A stretch of DNA of 64,000 bases from Brachybacterium avium (GCF_002216795.1 NZ_CP022316.1:806001-870000), one strand, 5' to 3'; counted from the stretch's first letter, positions 8,303 to 18,063 are shown. Numbers and translations are program-made. The notes: a model not told the origin generated them from the letters alone.

Positions 8303-9627
8303 GACAGTACGACCGCGGGGACCTGCGCGAGCTGGTCGGCCAGTGCGGTCACGGCCACCGACAGGTCCCGCTGCGCGTCGGTGTAGTCGCTGTCCTTGGG
8401 CGCCTGCCCGGCATCCTCCTGGACCGTGGCGATCGTCGAGTAGTCGACGTAGCGGGGGGTCCCGTCCTCCCACTCTCCGGCCTGGTGGGCGGAGAGCTCC
8501 TCCTGCACGGCGGCGAAGCCGTCGGCGATCTCACCGGCGAGCTCCGGATCCTCCTTCTCCACGATCTTCTGCACGTTGCCGTAGGCGACGTTCGCACCGT
8601 CGAGGTTCGCTTGGAAGTCGTCGAGGTCGGTGTGGGAGAAGGTCTCCTCCTCGCCGACGATCTTCCCGGTGGCGACCTCTTCCATCAGCTCGCTGGCCCC
8701 CAGGGTGACGTCCTCGAGGGTGACCGCGAACGGGCCCGATGCCGTGTCGCTCGCCCCGGTGACCAGGTCGTACAGGGTCTGGGTGTCCTCCACCAGCCGA
8801 TCGGCGACCCGCTGCCGGCTCGCATCGTCGGGGAAGCGGAAGGCGTCGTCGTCGCTGAACAGGTCGGCCTCGATGCGGTGCCAGCCGGTCCAGCCGGCCA
8901 GCAGCTCAGGGTCGGTGACGGGGGTGTCGGCCCCGGCGGAGAGGTCCTGGATCCGCAGGTCGAGGGCGGCGTCCAGGTCGCCGGGCTCCTCGATGCCGAA
9001 GGCCTCGGCGGTCGGCTCGATCCGTTCGAAGTGGCGTCGGGCCAGCACGTACAGGTCCTGAGCCCGCTCGGTGTCGCCGGCGAGGTAGGCCTCGCGGAAG
9101 TCCTCGGTGGCCGTGATCAGCTGGCCCGCCTGGTCCTCGATGTACGCCGTGTAGTTGGTGACCGCGTCCTCGCGCAGCTGCTGGGTGTCCTCGTCGACGG
9201 CGAGCACCTCGCCCTGTGTGACCGTGAAGGGGGTGGTGCCCACCAGCGCGCCGACCATGTTCGGTTTGCAGGCGGTGAAGTAGTCATCCTTCTCCAGGCC
9301 CGTGGTCAGCTCGACGGTGGAGCCGGGGCCGATGTTCTCCTTCTCGGTGACGATGCGCAGCTTGTCCGAGGCCAGCACCTCGAACTCGTTGGGCACGGTG
9401 CCCTCGTTGCTGATGGAGAAGGTGACCACGCCGGACGGGATCTCGGTGGTGGCGACCTCGCAGGTGTCGTCCGTGATGGTGACGCTGATCGGTCCGGCGC
9501 CGGCCTGGGTGCCGGCGCCATTCGCACCGGAGGAGGGATTGTCGGTGCAGCCGGCGGCGGCCAGGGTGAGCACTGCGGCGATCGCGAGCGGGCGGGTCAC
9601 GGTGCGCAGCGAGGAGGTGCGGGTCAT
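8299..9627 (-). CDS. efeO: EfeO, iron-uptake lipoprotein with cupredoxin and M75 domains
   Basis: The 442-residue protein has a lipoprotein signal ending LTLAAAGC, with Cys27 as the lipidation site. A cupredoxin-like domain follows, with a cysteine in DDTCEV and another in FTACKPNMVG. The C-terminal half is the M75/imelysin-like helical domain containing the HxxE metal motif in GWHRIEADLF. EfeO binds iron outside the membrane and works with the permease EfeU and peroxidase EfeB. It lies 62 bases after efeU and overlaps efeB by four bases. Confidence 0.95.
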   Translation of the reverse strand: MTRTSSLRTVTRPLAIAAVLTLAAAGCTDNPSSGANGAGTQAGAGPISVTITDDTCEVATTEIPSGVVTFSISNEGTVPNEFEVLASDKLRIVTEKENIGPGSTVELTTGLEKDDYFTACKPNMVGALVGTTPFTVTQGEVLAVDEDTQQLREDAVTNYTAYIEDQAGQLITATEDFREAYLAGDTERAQDLYVLARRHFERIEPTAEAFGIEEPGDLDAALDLRIQDLSAGADTPVTDPELLAGWTGWHRIEADLFSDDDAFRFPDDASRQRVADRLVEDTQTLYDLVTGASDTASGPFAVTLEDVTLGASELMEEVATGKIVGEEETFSHTDLDDFQANLDGANVAYGNVQKIVEKEDPELAGEIADGFAAVQEELSAHQAGEWEDGTPRYVDYSTIATVQEDAGQAPKDSDYTDAQRDLSVAVTALADQLAQVPAVVLS

Positions 9628-9689
9628 GTGTGGGGCTCCGAGAAGGTGTCGGGGGCGCTCGAGGGCGCTGGTGGGCGAGGGCGGATCAG

Positions 9690-10565
9690 TCAGACGGCGG
9701 CGGGCTCGGGGACCGCCGCCTCGCGGACGGGACGCGGGGCGCCGGCCCGCACGCGGCGGACGAACAAGAGAGTCACCGGGACGACGTACAGCAGCCAGGC
9801 GACCACCTGCAGGACGGTCGGCTGGACATTGACCTGGAACATCGCCTGGCCCACGACATACAGCCAGTACACCGGGGAGGTGGTCGCCGGCAGCAGCGCC
9901 GAGACGTCCCAGGCGTAGGTGTTCAGCCCCGGCAGCACACCGGCCTCCTGGAAGTCACCGATCCCGTAGGCGACGATCCCGGCGGCGATCAGGATCAGGA
10001 GACCGCCGGTCCAGGTGAAGAAGCGGCCCAGGTTCAGGTGCAGGGCTCCGCGGTACAGGAGGATGCCCAGCACGACCGCGAGAGCAAGGCCGACGACGAG
10101 CCCGGCGGAGGTCGCGGCCACCGAGTTCTCGACCGAGGACTTCACCGTCGCCCACACGAACAGGGCCGTCTCCAGGCCTTCACGGCCGACGGCGGCGATC
10201 GCCACCAGGGCCACACCCCAGCCGGCGCCGTGGGCCAGCGCCCGGCTGAGCTCACCCTCGAGATTCTGCTTCTGCCCGCGCGCATTCTTGGACATCCAGA
10301 AGATCATCCCGGTGGTCAGGGCGACGGCCAGCAGCGCGAGCGAGCCGCCGAGGATCTCCTGCGCCTGGAACGTGAGGGTCTTCGGGCCCCAGGTGAGGAC
10401 GGCCCCGAGGATCAGCGGGAGAGCGGCCGCGGCGGCGACGCCGATCCACAGCTTCGGCAGCACATCGCGGCGCCCCGATTTCACCAGGTAGGCCACGAGG
10501 ATGCTCACCACGAGCGTCGCCTCGAGCCCCTCGCGCAGCGCGATCAGCAGATTCGGGAGGAACAT
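9690..10565 (-). CDS. efeU: EfeU, ferrous/ferric iron permease of the FTR1 family
   Basis: The 291-residue integral membrane protein has about seven hydrophobic segments and two REGLE iron-binding motifs, LREGLEATL near residue 12 and GREGLETALF in the middle. These glutamate motifs are the hallmark of FTR1-type permeases. It is the first gene of the efeUOB operon and lies behind a putative iron box at 10646-10664. The C-terminus is a short basic tail on the predicted cytoplasmic side. Confidence 0.95.
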   Translation of the reverse strand: MFLPNLLIALREGLEATLVVSILVAYLVKSGRRDVLPKLWIGVAAAAALPLILGAVLTWGPKTLTFQAQEILGGSLALLAVALTTGMIFWMSKNARGQKQNLEGELSRALAHGAGWGVALVAIAAVGREGLETALFVWATVKSSVENSVAATSAGLVVGLALAVVLGILLYRGALHLNLGRFFTWTGGLLILIAAGIVAYGIGDFQEAGVLPGLNTYAWDVSALLPATTSPVYWLYVVGQAMFQVNVQPTVLQVVAWLLYVVPVTLLFVRRVRAGAPRPVREAAVPEPAAV

Positions 10566-10645
10566 CGGGTCTCCGGGGATGGATGGCGAGGTCGTCCCGA
10601 GGATCCAGGGGATGCCGGGGGGCGTGACGACGGATGCCGCGAGAC

Positions 10646-10664
10646 GATGGTAAGGGTATCCTCA
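10646..10664 (-). promoter_or_regulatory. Putative DtxR/IdeR iron box upstream of efeU
   Basis: Read on the minus strand, the 19 bases TGAGGATACCCTTACCATC match 14 of 19 positions of the DtxR/IdeR consensus TWAGGTWAGSCTWACCTWA. The site sits about 80 bases before the efeU start, where an iron-bound repressor could block transcription. Match count was made by eye; regulation is inferred. Confidence 0.6.
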
Positions 10665-10798
10665 GCGATTTGTCCAACGCGGGTGTTTCGTAAGTCGCGT
10701 GATCAGCGGAGCGCACCGCGATCCCGGAGCGAGCCCGGACATCTTCGAGAGGAGGGCTTCGAGATGCTCTGCCCGATCCCGCGCGCGTCGTCGAGGGG

Positions 10799-13150
10799 TC
10801 AGCGGGATTCGGGCCGCGGCGCTCTGTCCTCCTGGGACTCCTGGGACTTTTCGGCCGGCTCCTCCGCAGTATCCGCCGCGGGGTCCTGGTCCTCGGTGTC
10901 CAGCACCACGCCGCGGCGGATGGAGATCGTCACCGCCACCGCGATCGCCGCGAGCGCCGCACCGGCGATGAGGTAGCGCAGCGGGTTCGCGTCCCCGCTG
11001 AGCGCGCTCATCCCCACCACGGCGGGGGCGATCAGCACGGCGACCAGGTTCATCACCTTGATCAGCGGATTGATCGAGGGGCCGGCGGTGTCCTTGAACG
11101 GGTCGCCGACGGTGTCGCCGATGATGGTGGCCTCATGGGCGAGGGAGCCCTTGCCGCCGTGGTGGCCGTCCTCCACCAGCTTCTTGGCGTTGTCCCAGGC
11201 GCCGCCGGAGTTCGCGAGCATGATCGCCATCAGCACACCGGCGGCGATCGCCCCGGCGAGATAGCCAGCCAGGGCCGGCGCCCCGAGACCGAAGCCGACG
11301 GCGATCGGGGCGGCGGCCGCGAGCAGGCCCGGCGTGGCCAGCTCCCGCAGCGAATCGCGGGTGACGATGTCGACCACCCGGCCATACTCCGGCTTGGCGG
11401 TGCCCTCCATGATCCCGGCGATCTCCCGGAACTGGCGGCGCACCTCGTAGACGACGGCGCCGGCGGCCCGGCTGACCGCGCTGATCGCGAGGCCGGAGAA
11501 CAGGAACACCACCGCGGCACCGATGATCACCCCGACGAGGGTCTGCGGGGAGAAGACGACGGACTGGGCCAGGAAGTCCTGGTACCGCTCCCCCAGCACC
11601 TCGTGGATGGCGTCGGTGTAGGAGCCGAACAGGGCGGTCGCGGCGAGCACGGCGGTGGCGATCGCGATGCCCTTGGTGATCGCCTTGGTGGTGTTGCCGA
11701 CGGCGTCGAGCTCGGTGAGCACCTGGGCGCCCTCGCCGTCCACGTCCCCGGACATCTCCGCGATGCCCTGGGCGTTGTCGGTCACCGGGCCGAAGGTGTC
11801 CATCGCGACGATCACGCCGACGGTGGTGAGCAGGCCGCAGCCGGCCAGCGCGATCGCGAACAGCCCGGCGATCCCGGAGCCGCCCAGCAGGAAGGCGCCG
11901 AACACCGCTGCGGCGATCACCAGGGCGGTGAACACCGCGGATTCCAGGCCCAGCGAGAAGCCGGAGAGCACCACGGTCGCGGCACCGGTGCGGGAGGTGG
12001 CGGCGACCTGGCGCACGGGACGGTCCTCGGTGCTGGTGTAGTAGCCGGTGAGGTAGAGGATCAGCACGCCGAGGGCGATGCCGATGGCGACGGCTCCGGC
12101 GGCGATGATCCGGGGATCGTCGATCGCTGCGGTCGAATCCTCGATGCCGAGCTCGGCGAAGCTGCCGGGCAGGTAGACGAAGGCGGCCACGGTGCACAGC
12201 ACCGCCGAGATCACGGCCGAGTACAGGAAGGAGCGTCGGATCGTGGTCAGGGCGCTCTGGCCGGTCTTCGGGGTGGTGAGGTAGATGCCGATCAGGGCGG
12301 TGAGCACACCGATCGCGGGAACGATCAGGGGGAACACCATGCCGGCCTCGCCGAACGCGGCACGGCCCAGGATGAGTGCGGCGACCAGGGTCACCGCATA
12401 GGACTCGAAGAGGTCCGCGGCCATCCCGGCGCAGTCACCCACGTTGTCGCCGACGTTGTCCGCGATGGTGGCGGCGTTGCGGGGGTCGTCCTCGGGGATG
12501 TTCTGCTCGACCTTGCCGACCAGGTCGGCGCCGACGTCGGCCGCTTTGGTGAAGATGCCGCCGCCGACGCGCATGAACATCGCGACCATCGCGGCGCCGA
12601 AGCCGAAGCCCTCCAGCACCAGTGCGGCGTCCCCGCGGAAGATCAGCACCACGATGCCGGCCCCGAGCAGGCCGAAGCCGATCGTCGCCATTCCGACGCA
12701 GGCCCCGGTGCGCACGGCGATCAGCATCGCCGGGTCCCGGCCGGTCTCGTGCGCAGCAGCGGCCACCCGCACGTTCGCCCGCACCGCGAGCCACATCCCC
12801 AGGTAGCCGATCAGCCCGGAGAACGCGGCGCCCACCAGGAAAGCGACCGAGCGTGCCACGCGCAGCAGCATCCCCTCGGTGCCGGCCGCGCCGTGGGCTG
12901 GCAGCAGCAGGAGCAGCACGAAGGCGATGACGGCGAAGACGCCCAGGGTGCGCAGCTGGCGTCGCAGATACGCTGCGGCCCCTTCCTGGACGGCGCCGGC
13001 GACCTCGTTCATGGCCTCGGTGCCGGTCTTGGCCCGCAGCACCTCGCTGCGGAATCTCAACGCCATCGCGACGGCGACCAGGGCGATCACCACGATCACC
13101 GCGACCGTGGTGAGACTCGCCGCGGACAGTGTGATGGCTTCCGGTGTCAT
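10799..13150 (-). CDS. hppA: Membrane proton-translocating pyrophosphatase, K+-independent type
   Basis: This 783-residue polytopic protein has the H+-PPase signature DVGADLVGKVEQ followed by the acidic DNVGDNVGD loop that binds Mg-pyrophosphate. A second conserved loop near the C-terminus reads DTVGDPFKDTAGPS. The position that separates the two classes reads GNTTKA; the lysine is diagnostic of K+-independent enzymes, where K+-dependent ones have alanine. It hydrolyses pyrophosphate and pumps protons across the membrane. The gene stands alone, with about 230 bases before efeU and 260 bases before the hemerythrin gene. Confidence 0.95.
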   Translation of the reverse strand: MTPEAITLSAASLTTVAVIVVIALVAVAMALRFRSEVLRAKTGTEAMNEVAGAVQEGAAAYLRRQLRTLGVFAVIAFVLLLLLPAHGAAGTEGMLLRVARSVAFLVGAAFSGLIGYLGMWLAVRANVRVAAAAHETGRDPAMLIAVRTGACVGMATIGFGLLGAGIVVLIFRGDAALVLEGFGFGAAMVAMFMRVGGGIFTKAADVGADLVGKVEQNIPEDDPRNAATIADNVGDNVGDCAGMAADLFESYAVTLVAALILGRAAFGEAGMVFPLIVPAIGVLTALIGIYLTTPKTGQSALTTIRRSFLYSAVISAVLCTVAAFVYLPGSFAELGIEDSTAAIDDPRIIAAGAVAIGIALGVLILYLTGYYTSTEDRPVRQVAATSRTGAATVVLSGFSLGLESAVFTALVIAAAVFGAFLLGGSGIAGLFAIALAGCGLLTTVGVIVAMDTFGPVTDNAQGIAEMSGDVDGEGAQVLTELDAVGNTTKAITKGIAIATAVLAATALFGSYTDAIHEVLGERYQDFLAQSVVFSPQTLVGVIIGAAVVFLFSGLAISAVSRAAGAVVYEVRRQFREIAGIMEGTAKPEYGRVVDIVTRDSLRELATPGLLAAAAPIAVGFGLGAPALAGYLAGAIAAGVLMAIMLANSGGAWDNAKKLVEDGHHGGKGSLAHEATIIGDTVGDPFKDTAGPSINPLIKVMNLVAVLIAPAVVGMSALSGDANPLRYLIAGAALAAIAVAVTISIRRGVVLDTEDQDPAADTAEEPAEKSQESQEDRAPRPESR

Positions 13151-13414
13151 GAGGTCCTCCGCACGTCGTCGTGGGTCTGGGGTCCTTCACCACCGTCGTG
13201 CTCCTCGATGTGCACGACGATGTGCACGACGGTCCTGGTGCGGGAACCCTAGCCGGGAATACCCGTCAGGAACACCCTTCCGGCCCGGCCCCGCCGCATC
13301 CCCAGGGGTGCGGCCCGTGCGGCGCAGCGGCGCGGTCCCTCTGCCGCGCCGGTCCTGCCGGCGGCGCGGCGATCCGGCAGCGCCTGCCTCTGGTGGTGTG
13401 GTGCGGCGACGGCC

Positions 13415-13924
13415 TCAGCGCAGGGCCTGGCAGATCCATCCCTCGGGAAGGGCGCTGCCCGCCAGCAGCTCGCGGACCAGGGACTGCTCCTGCGGTGAGA
13501 GGTCCGTATCCAGGTGGGGGTAGATGATCGGCTCCTCCTTCCGGTTGTGGTCCTCCAGCAGGGAGAGCAGCTCGGTGCAAGCCTCGACGATCCCGCTCGC
13601 GGCGGAGGAGTCGTCCTCGAGGATCTCGGCCAGGGCATCCATGCGCGTCCACAGCTCGCCGTGCTCGCGGCGCATCACCATCAGCGACATCATCAGCGGC
13701 CCGGGCGGCAGGCGCGGGAAGACCACCTCCTCCTCGAGGTAGATGTGTCGGCGCAGCGCCTCCATGGCGCTCAGCAGCGGACGGGCGCGCCGGGCGGGAT
13801 CGCGCTCTGCGGCATCGGCGAGGAACCGCTCGATCCCCTCGTCGATCTGATGGTGCTCCCGGGTGAAGGCCGCTGCGACGGAGCGCTCCGGCTCTTCGCG
13901 CGTCCCGTCGTCGGGCAGGGTCAT
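13415..13924 (-). CDS. Hemerythrin HHE domain protein
   Basis: The 169-residue protein carries the four-helix pattern of hemerythrin-like domains. Visible iron ligands are the EHHQIDEG start, HIYLEEE (HxxxE), the REHGELW helix and EDHNRKEEPIIYPH (HxxxE). Such proteins bind a diiron site and are used for oxygen, NO or iron handling. The start lies six bases beyond the stop of the TRAP permease gene, so it is the third gene of that operon. Its link to transport is not explained by known families. Confidence 0.88.
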   Translation of the reverse strand: MTLPDDGTREEPERSVAAAFTREHHQIDEGIERFLADAAERDPARRARPLLSAMEALRRHIYLEEEVVFPRLPPGPLMMSLMVMRREHGELWTRMDALAEILEDDSSAASGIVEACTELLSLLEDHNRKEEPIIYPHLDTDLSPQEQSLVRELLAGSALPEGWICQALR

Positions 13925-13929
13925 GGCGC

Positions 13930-15933
13930 TCAGGCCGCGACCGGGGTGGCGGTGTCGCCGCTTCGGTTCCGGCCGCGCCGCAGGAGCTGGATGGCGACCA
14001 CGGCGACAGCCAGGGCGATGCCCACGACCGAGATGAGGATCGACGGATAGATCATCATCACGCCGCCGACCACCAGCATCACGCGTTCGACCTTCGTGGC
14101 GTCCGCGAAGAAGTAGCCGGCCAGGCCCGCCGCGATCGCGAGCATTCCCAGGATCACCGTGATCAGCGCCGGGATCAGCTCGGCGACCGTGCCGGCGAGC
14201 AGCAGCGACGGCTCCAGGACGAACACGAACGGGATGAGGAAGCCGGCGATCGCGAGCCGCAGCGCGGTGACGCCGGTCTTCAGCGGATTGGAGCCCGCGA
14301 TGCCGGAGCCGGCATAGGCCGCCAGGCACACCGGCGGGGTGACGTCGGCGAGGATCCCGAAGAAGAACACGAACATATGCGCCGCGATCATCGGCACATC
14401 GAAGTTGTTGACCAGGATCGGCGCGGCGACGGTGGCCGTGACCACGTAGTTCGCGGTGGTCGGCAGGCCCATCCCGAGGATCAGGCAGACGATCATCGTC
14501 ATCAGCAGCACCAGCAGGAAGTTGCCCTGGGCGATATCGATGACGGCGTTGCCGAGCCGACCGCCGAGGCCAGTGCCGGTGACGGTGCCGGCCACGATGC
14601 CTGCGGTCGCGCAGGCGGCGATCACCGGCAGCGCCGTGCGGGCCGCGGCCTCGAGGGTCTTCACGATCCCCGTGAGCGAGAGCCGGGTGGACTTGCGCAG
14701 GAAGCTCAGCGCGAAGGCCACGGCCACTCCCCACAGCGCGGCACGCGCCGGCGAGAAGCCGGACAGCATCATGAACACGATGATCACCAGCGGTGCCAGC
14801 AGGTCCAGGCGCGCCAGGATGCTCTTCCAGCCGGGCAGCTCCGAGGCGGGCATGCCCTTGATCCGCATCCTCTTCGCCTCGAAATGCACCGACGCGAAGA
14901 CACCCAGGAAGTAGAGCGCCGCAGGGATGATGGCGATGACGATGATCTCGTTGTACGGGATACCGGTGTACTCCGCCATGATGAACGCGGCCGCGCCCAT
15001 GATCGGCGGCATGATCTGCCCGCCGGTGGAGGCGGTGGCCTCGGTCGCACCCGCGAAATGCGACCTGAACCCGGCCCTCTTCATCAGCGGGATGGTGAAG
15101 GATCCCGAGGCGACGGTGTTCGCGACCGAGGAGCCGGAGATCATCCCCTGCAGGCCGGAGGCCGCCACTGCCGCCTTCGCCGGGCCGCCGGTGAAGCGCC
15201 CGGTGAGGCGGAAGGCGAGGTCGTTGAAGAGCACGCCGATATTCGTGTGGATGAGCACCACGGCGAACAGCAGGAACAGGAAGATGAAGGTGGAGGAGAC
15301 CTGGATCGGCGTTCCGAAGATCCCGGCGCGGGAGGTGAAGAAGGTGCCGACCGCGAAGTTCTCCCACGACTGGCCGACGATGACGGTCGAGTAGCCGATC
15401 GCCAGCAGGCCGATGATCACGATCGGCAGGCCGACACAGCGCCGGGTCGCCTCCAGCGTGAGCACGATGCCCAGCGTGGCGACGACGTAGTCGAGGCGCT
15501 CGAATCCCATGATCTGAACGATGTTGCTGGTCAGATGCGCGTATCGCACCACGATGTACAGGTTCACCGCGAGCGCGGTCAGTGCCAGCACCACGTCCCA
15601 CCAGGGGATCCCGGCCTTCCCGCCGCGACGCTCGACCCGCTTGCCCGCGGGGTAGAGCAGGAAGATGATCGAGGTGGCACCGGCGAGGTGGATCGCCCCC
15701 TGGATCAGGGAAGGCCGGGAGCCGAAGATCCCGGTGTAGAGGTGGAACACGGTGAGGGCGATCGAGAGACCGCCCACCACCCATGCCCACAGGCCCAGAT
15801 TCGTGCGAAATCGGCTGGATGTGTCGTGCTCGCGCAGCAACTCCTGGGCTCTCGCCTCAGCCTCATGCTGCGCCTGCTCGTCGACCTCGAGAGCGGAGGC
15901 TCGCGGAGCGTCCTCGTGGTCCGCGGTGCTCAT
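13930..15933 (-). CDS. TRAP-TAXI transporter fused permease (4TM-12TM fusion)
   Basis: The 667-residue protein begins with a charged cytoplasmic tail, then many membrane segments typical of a fused small/large TRAP permease. Family-typical stretches include IMGFERLDYV, the glycine-rich ASGLQGMISGSSVANTVASG and MGLPTTANYVV. TRAP systems import organic acids using an ion gradient; TAXI-type systems often take C4-dicarboxylates or glutamate-like substrates. The start at 15933 was chosen because the stop of the binding-protein gene is one base upstream. No substrate can be read from sequence. Confidence 0.92.
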   Translation of the reverse strand: MSTADHEDAPRASALEVDEQAQHEAEARAQELLREHDTSSRFRTNLGLWAWVVGGLSIALTVFHLYTGIFGSRPSLIQGAIHLAGATSIIFLLYPAGKRVERRGGKAGIPWWDVVLALTALAVNLYIVVRYAHLTSNIVQIMGFERLDYVVATLGIVLTLEATRRCVGLPIVIIGLLAIGYSTVIVGQSWENFAVGTFFTSRAGIFGTPIQVSSTFIFLFLLFAVVLIHTNIGVLFNDLAFRLTGRFTGGPAKAAVAASGLQGMISGSSVANTVASGSFTIPLMKRAGFRSHFAGATEATASTGGQIMPPIMGAAAFIMAEYTGIPYNEIIVIAIIPAALYFLGVFASVHFEAKRMRIKGMPASELPGWKSILARLDLLAPLVIIVFMMLSGFSPARAALWGVAVAFALSFLRKSTRLSLTGIVKTLEAAARTALPVIAACATAGIVAGTVTGTGLGGRLGNAVIDIAQGNFLLVLLMTMIVCLILGMGLPTTANYVVTATVAAPILVNNFDVPMIAAHMFVFFFGILADVTPPVCLAAYAGSGIAGSNPLKTGVTALRLAIAGFLIPFVFVLEPSLLLAGTVAELIPALITVILGMLAIAAGLAGYFFADATKVERVMLVVGGVMMIYPSILISVVGIALAVAVVAIQLLRRGRNRSGDTATPVAA

Positions 15934-15934
15934 C

Positions 15935-16927
15935 TCAGAGGAGCCCCTCTTCCTCGTAGTACTTCTTCGCGCCCGGGTGCAGCGGAACCTCACCCTGGCC
16001 GGACAGAGCGAAGTCGTGGGTGATCAGATCGCCCTGCGGGAGGGTGATCGAATCGGCGTGCTCGAAGGTGGCCTTGGTGATCTCGTAGCCGACCTCGGGG
16101 CTGACCTGATCCATCGAGGCGATCAGCGCGGCGGCGACCGACAGGGTGGTCACCGGCTCCTCGAGGAAGTCGTAGGCCTCGGGCTTGATGGTGTAGACGT
16201 CGAAGAGGCTCTCCGAGGCGACCTGCTCGGCCTTGTCCTCATCGAGCGAGACCAGCTTGACGTCGTTGGTCGCGGCGAGGTCGCCGAGCGAGCCCGTCGG
16301 CGTGCCGACGACGAACACCGAGGCGTCGATGTTGTTGTCGCGCAGGAGGTCCAGCGAGCTGGAGAAGTCCTGCTCGAACGCCTCGTAGTCGCCCTCGCCG
16401 ATGTCGTATGCGGCGAGGATCGCGTCGGAGACCGCACGGGTGCCGGAGCCGACGTCGCCCACAGCGATCTTCTTGCCCTTGAGGTCCGCGGCGGATTCGA
16501 TGCCGCTGCCCGCGAGGGTGACGATGTGCGCGGCCTCGGGGTAGAGACCGGCGATCCAGCCGATGTTGTCGACCTGAGCGCCCTCGAACTCGCCCTCGCC
16601 GGTGACCGCGGTGTTGGCGGTGTCCGACTGGGCGATGCCCAGCTGCCATTCACCCTGGAAGATCTTGCCGATGTTCTCCACCGAGGCGCCGGAGTCGGTG
16701 TAGGTGACCGAGATGCCGTCGATGTTGTCCTCGTAGATGGCCGCGTACTCACCGCCGAGGGGGTAGTACACGCCACCGGTGCCACCGGTGCCGAAGGTGA
16801 GGTCGGTGACGAAGTCGCCCTCGCCACCGCCGCCACCGCTGCCGCCGCCGTCGTCGCTGCAGGCGGCGAGCAGGCCGAGAGCCGCCAGCGGGCCCAGCGT
16901 CGCAAATGTCCGTCGTCCGATTCTCAT
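15935..16927 (-). CDS. TAXI family TRAP transporter solute-binding lipoprotein
   Basis: The 330-residue protein starts MRIGRRTFATLG and has a lipobox ending LGLLAAC, so it is anchored outside the membrane. A glycine/serine linker follows, then the TAXI fold with FGTGGTGGVYYPLGG near residue 45 and the conserved VGDVGSGTR segment. It delivers the substrate to the permease encoded one base downstream. An AGAGGAG ribosome site precedes this ATG, which sets the start. First gene of a three-gene operon ending in the hemerythrin gene. Confidence 0.93.
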   Translation of the reverse strand: MRIGRRTFATLGPLAALGLLAACSDDGGGSGGGGGEGDFVTDLTFGTGGTGGVYYPLGGEYAAIYEDNIDGISVTYTDSGASVENIGKIFQGEWQLGIAQSDTANTAVTGEGEFEGAQVDNIGWIAGLYPEAAHIVTLAGSGIESAADLKGKKIAVGDVGSGTRAVSDAILAAYDIGEGDYEAFEQDFSSSLDLLRDNNIDASVFVVGTPTGSLGDLAATNDVKLVSLDEDKAEQVASESLFDVYTIKPEAYDFLEEPVTTLSVAAALIASMDQVSPEVGYEITKATFEHADSITLPQGDLITHDFALSGQGEVPLHPGAKKYYEEEGLL

Positions 16928-17195
16928 CGTGTGCGCTCCTCTTCGTCGAGGTCGTTCAGACCACGCTCGTATGGGGGGCCCACCGGTTCCCCGAAGGGTC
17001 ACTGCGGGCAGGGTAGGACCATCTCACCACACGAAAGGGGTTCGGCCACCGGTTATGGACGTCCGCAAGGCAACGGTGCAATAACGGTCGGGACGACACG
17101 ATCCGCGGTGACGGCGTCGGCTCCGGAGTCGGCGTGCACGCCTGATGCGGTCTGATGCGCTTCTGCCGCGTCCCTCGGGGACGCAGGTGCGAGGG

Positions 17196-17510
17196 TCAGG
17201 AAGCGGCTGGAGCGACCTCGAGCGCCGCGGCATGCTCGCTGATCCGGCGTGCGAGATCGAGGTCACGGCTGGTGATCCCGCCGACGTCGTGGCTCGAGAG
17301 CGTCGCGGTGACCTCGGGATACGTCAGGGTGAGGTCCGGATGGTGGTTCGCCTCCTCGGCGGAGGCGCCGATGCGGACGACGAGTTCGAGCCCGGTGGCG
17401 AAGTCTCCGCTGGCGAAGCGGGCGGTGAGCGTCTCGCCGTCCTGGTGCCAGCCGGTGAGCTCTGCCTCGGCGATCTCGGCGGGGGTGAGGGTCTTCTTCG
17501 GATCAGCCAT
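17196..17510 (-). CDS. 4a-hydroxytetrahydrobiopterin dehydratase (PCD/DCoH family)
   Basis: The 104-residue protein matches pterin-4a-carbinolamine dehydratase in length and motif. The active-site pattern appears as EANHHPDLTLTY (His56 and His57) with the third histidine in LSSHDVGGIT (His74). The enzyme dehydrates the hydroxylated pterin cofactor after aromatic hydroxylation. Actinobacteria often carry it without a phenylalanine hydroxylase, and none is present here. It is transcribed away from the arfB gene. Confidence 0.9.
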   Translation of the reverse strand: MADPKKTLTPAEIAEAELTGWHQDGETLTARFASGDFATGLELVVRIGASAEEANHHPDLTLTYPEVTATLSSHDVGGITSRDLDLARRISEHAAALEVAPAAS

Positions 17511-17622
17511 GCCCCTATCGTGCCCCCGTCGGCGCCGGGAGACCACCCCTGTGGGCGGTGCGGACCGGACCGCACCTGGGCCCGGGCACCTCTCCCCCGC
17601 TCTCATCGGCCACACTGGAGGC

Positions 17623-18063
17623 ATGGAGGATCTGCGGGTGAGCCCCGGCCCGGGCGCGCCGCACGGCCTGGTGGTGCCGGCCACGGAGCTCCGCGAGCAG
17701 TTCTCCCATGCGTCCGGCCCCGGGGGGCAGGGAGTCAACACCACTGATTCCCGGGTCCAGCTGAGCCTGGACCTGGCCACCACGACGGCGCTCGACGAGG
17801 CCCAGCGCGCACGGGTGATCGCCGAGCTGTCCGTGAAGCTCGCCGGCACCGTCCTCACCATCACGGCCGCCGAGCAGCGTTCCCAGCGGCAGAACCGTCG
17901 AGCGGCCCGTGAGCGGCTCGCCGCTGTGCTGCGCGAGGCCGTCGCCCCGGCGGTGGAGCGTCGCCCGACCCGGCCCACCAGGGGCTCAAGGCGGCGGCGG
18001 CTGGAGGCGAAGCGACAGCGGGCGGCGCTCAAGCAGTCGCGGCGCCCGCCCGGCTCCGAGTGA
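17623..18063 (+). CDS. arfB: ArfB-like peptidyl-tRNA hydrolase (ribosome rescue)
   Basis: The 146-residue protein holds the class I release-factor catalytic motif GPGGQGVN, with GGQ at residues 34-36, but no stop-codon recognition domain. The C-terminus is strongly basic and ends in an arginine/lysine-rich tail, as in ArfB/YaeJ, where it enters the empty mRNA channel. It frees stalled ribosomes by hydrolysing peptidyl-tRNA. A CTGGAGG site sits just before the ATG. Intact in length and motif. Confidence 0.9.
   Translation: MEDLRVSPGPGAPHGLVVPATELREQFSHASGPGGQGVNTTDSRVQLSLDLATTTALDEAQRARVIAELSVKLAGTVLTITAAEQRSQRQNRRAARERLAAVLREAVAPAVERRPTRPTRGSRRRRLEAKRQRAALKQSRRPPGSE

Noticed and set aside
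11135-13252. Very long open frame on the strand opposite the pyrophosphatase gene
   Set aside because: It is a high-GC shadow frame; its product is a His/Gly/Asp-rich sequence without any domain, while the opposite strand encodes a complete pyrophosphatase.
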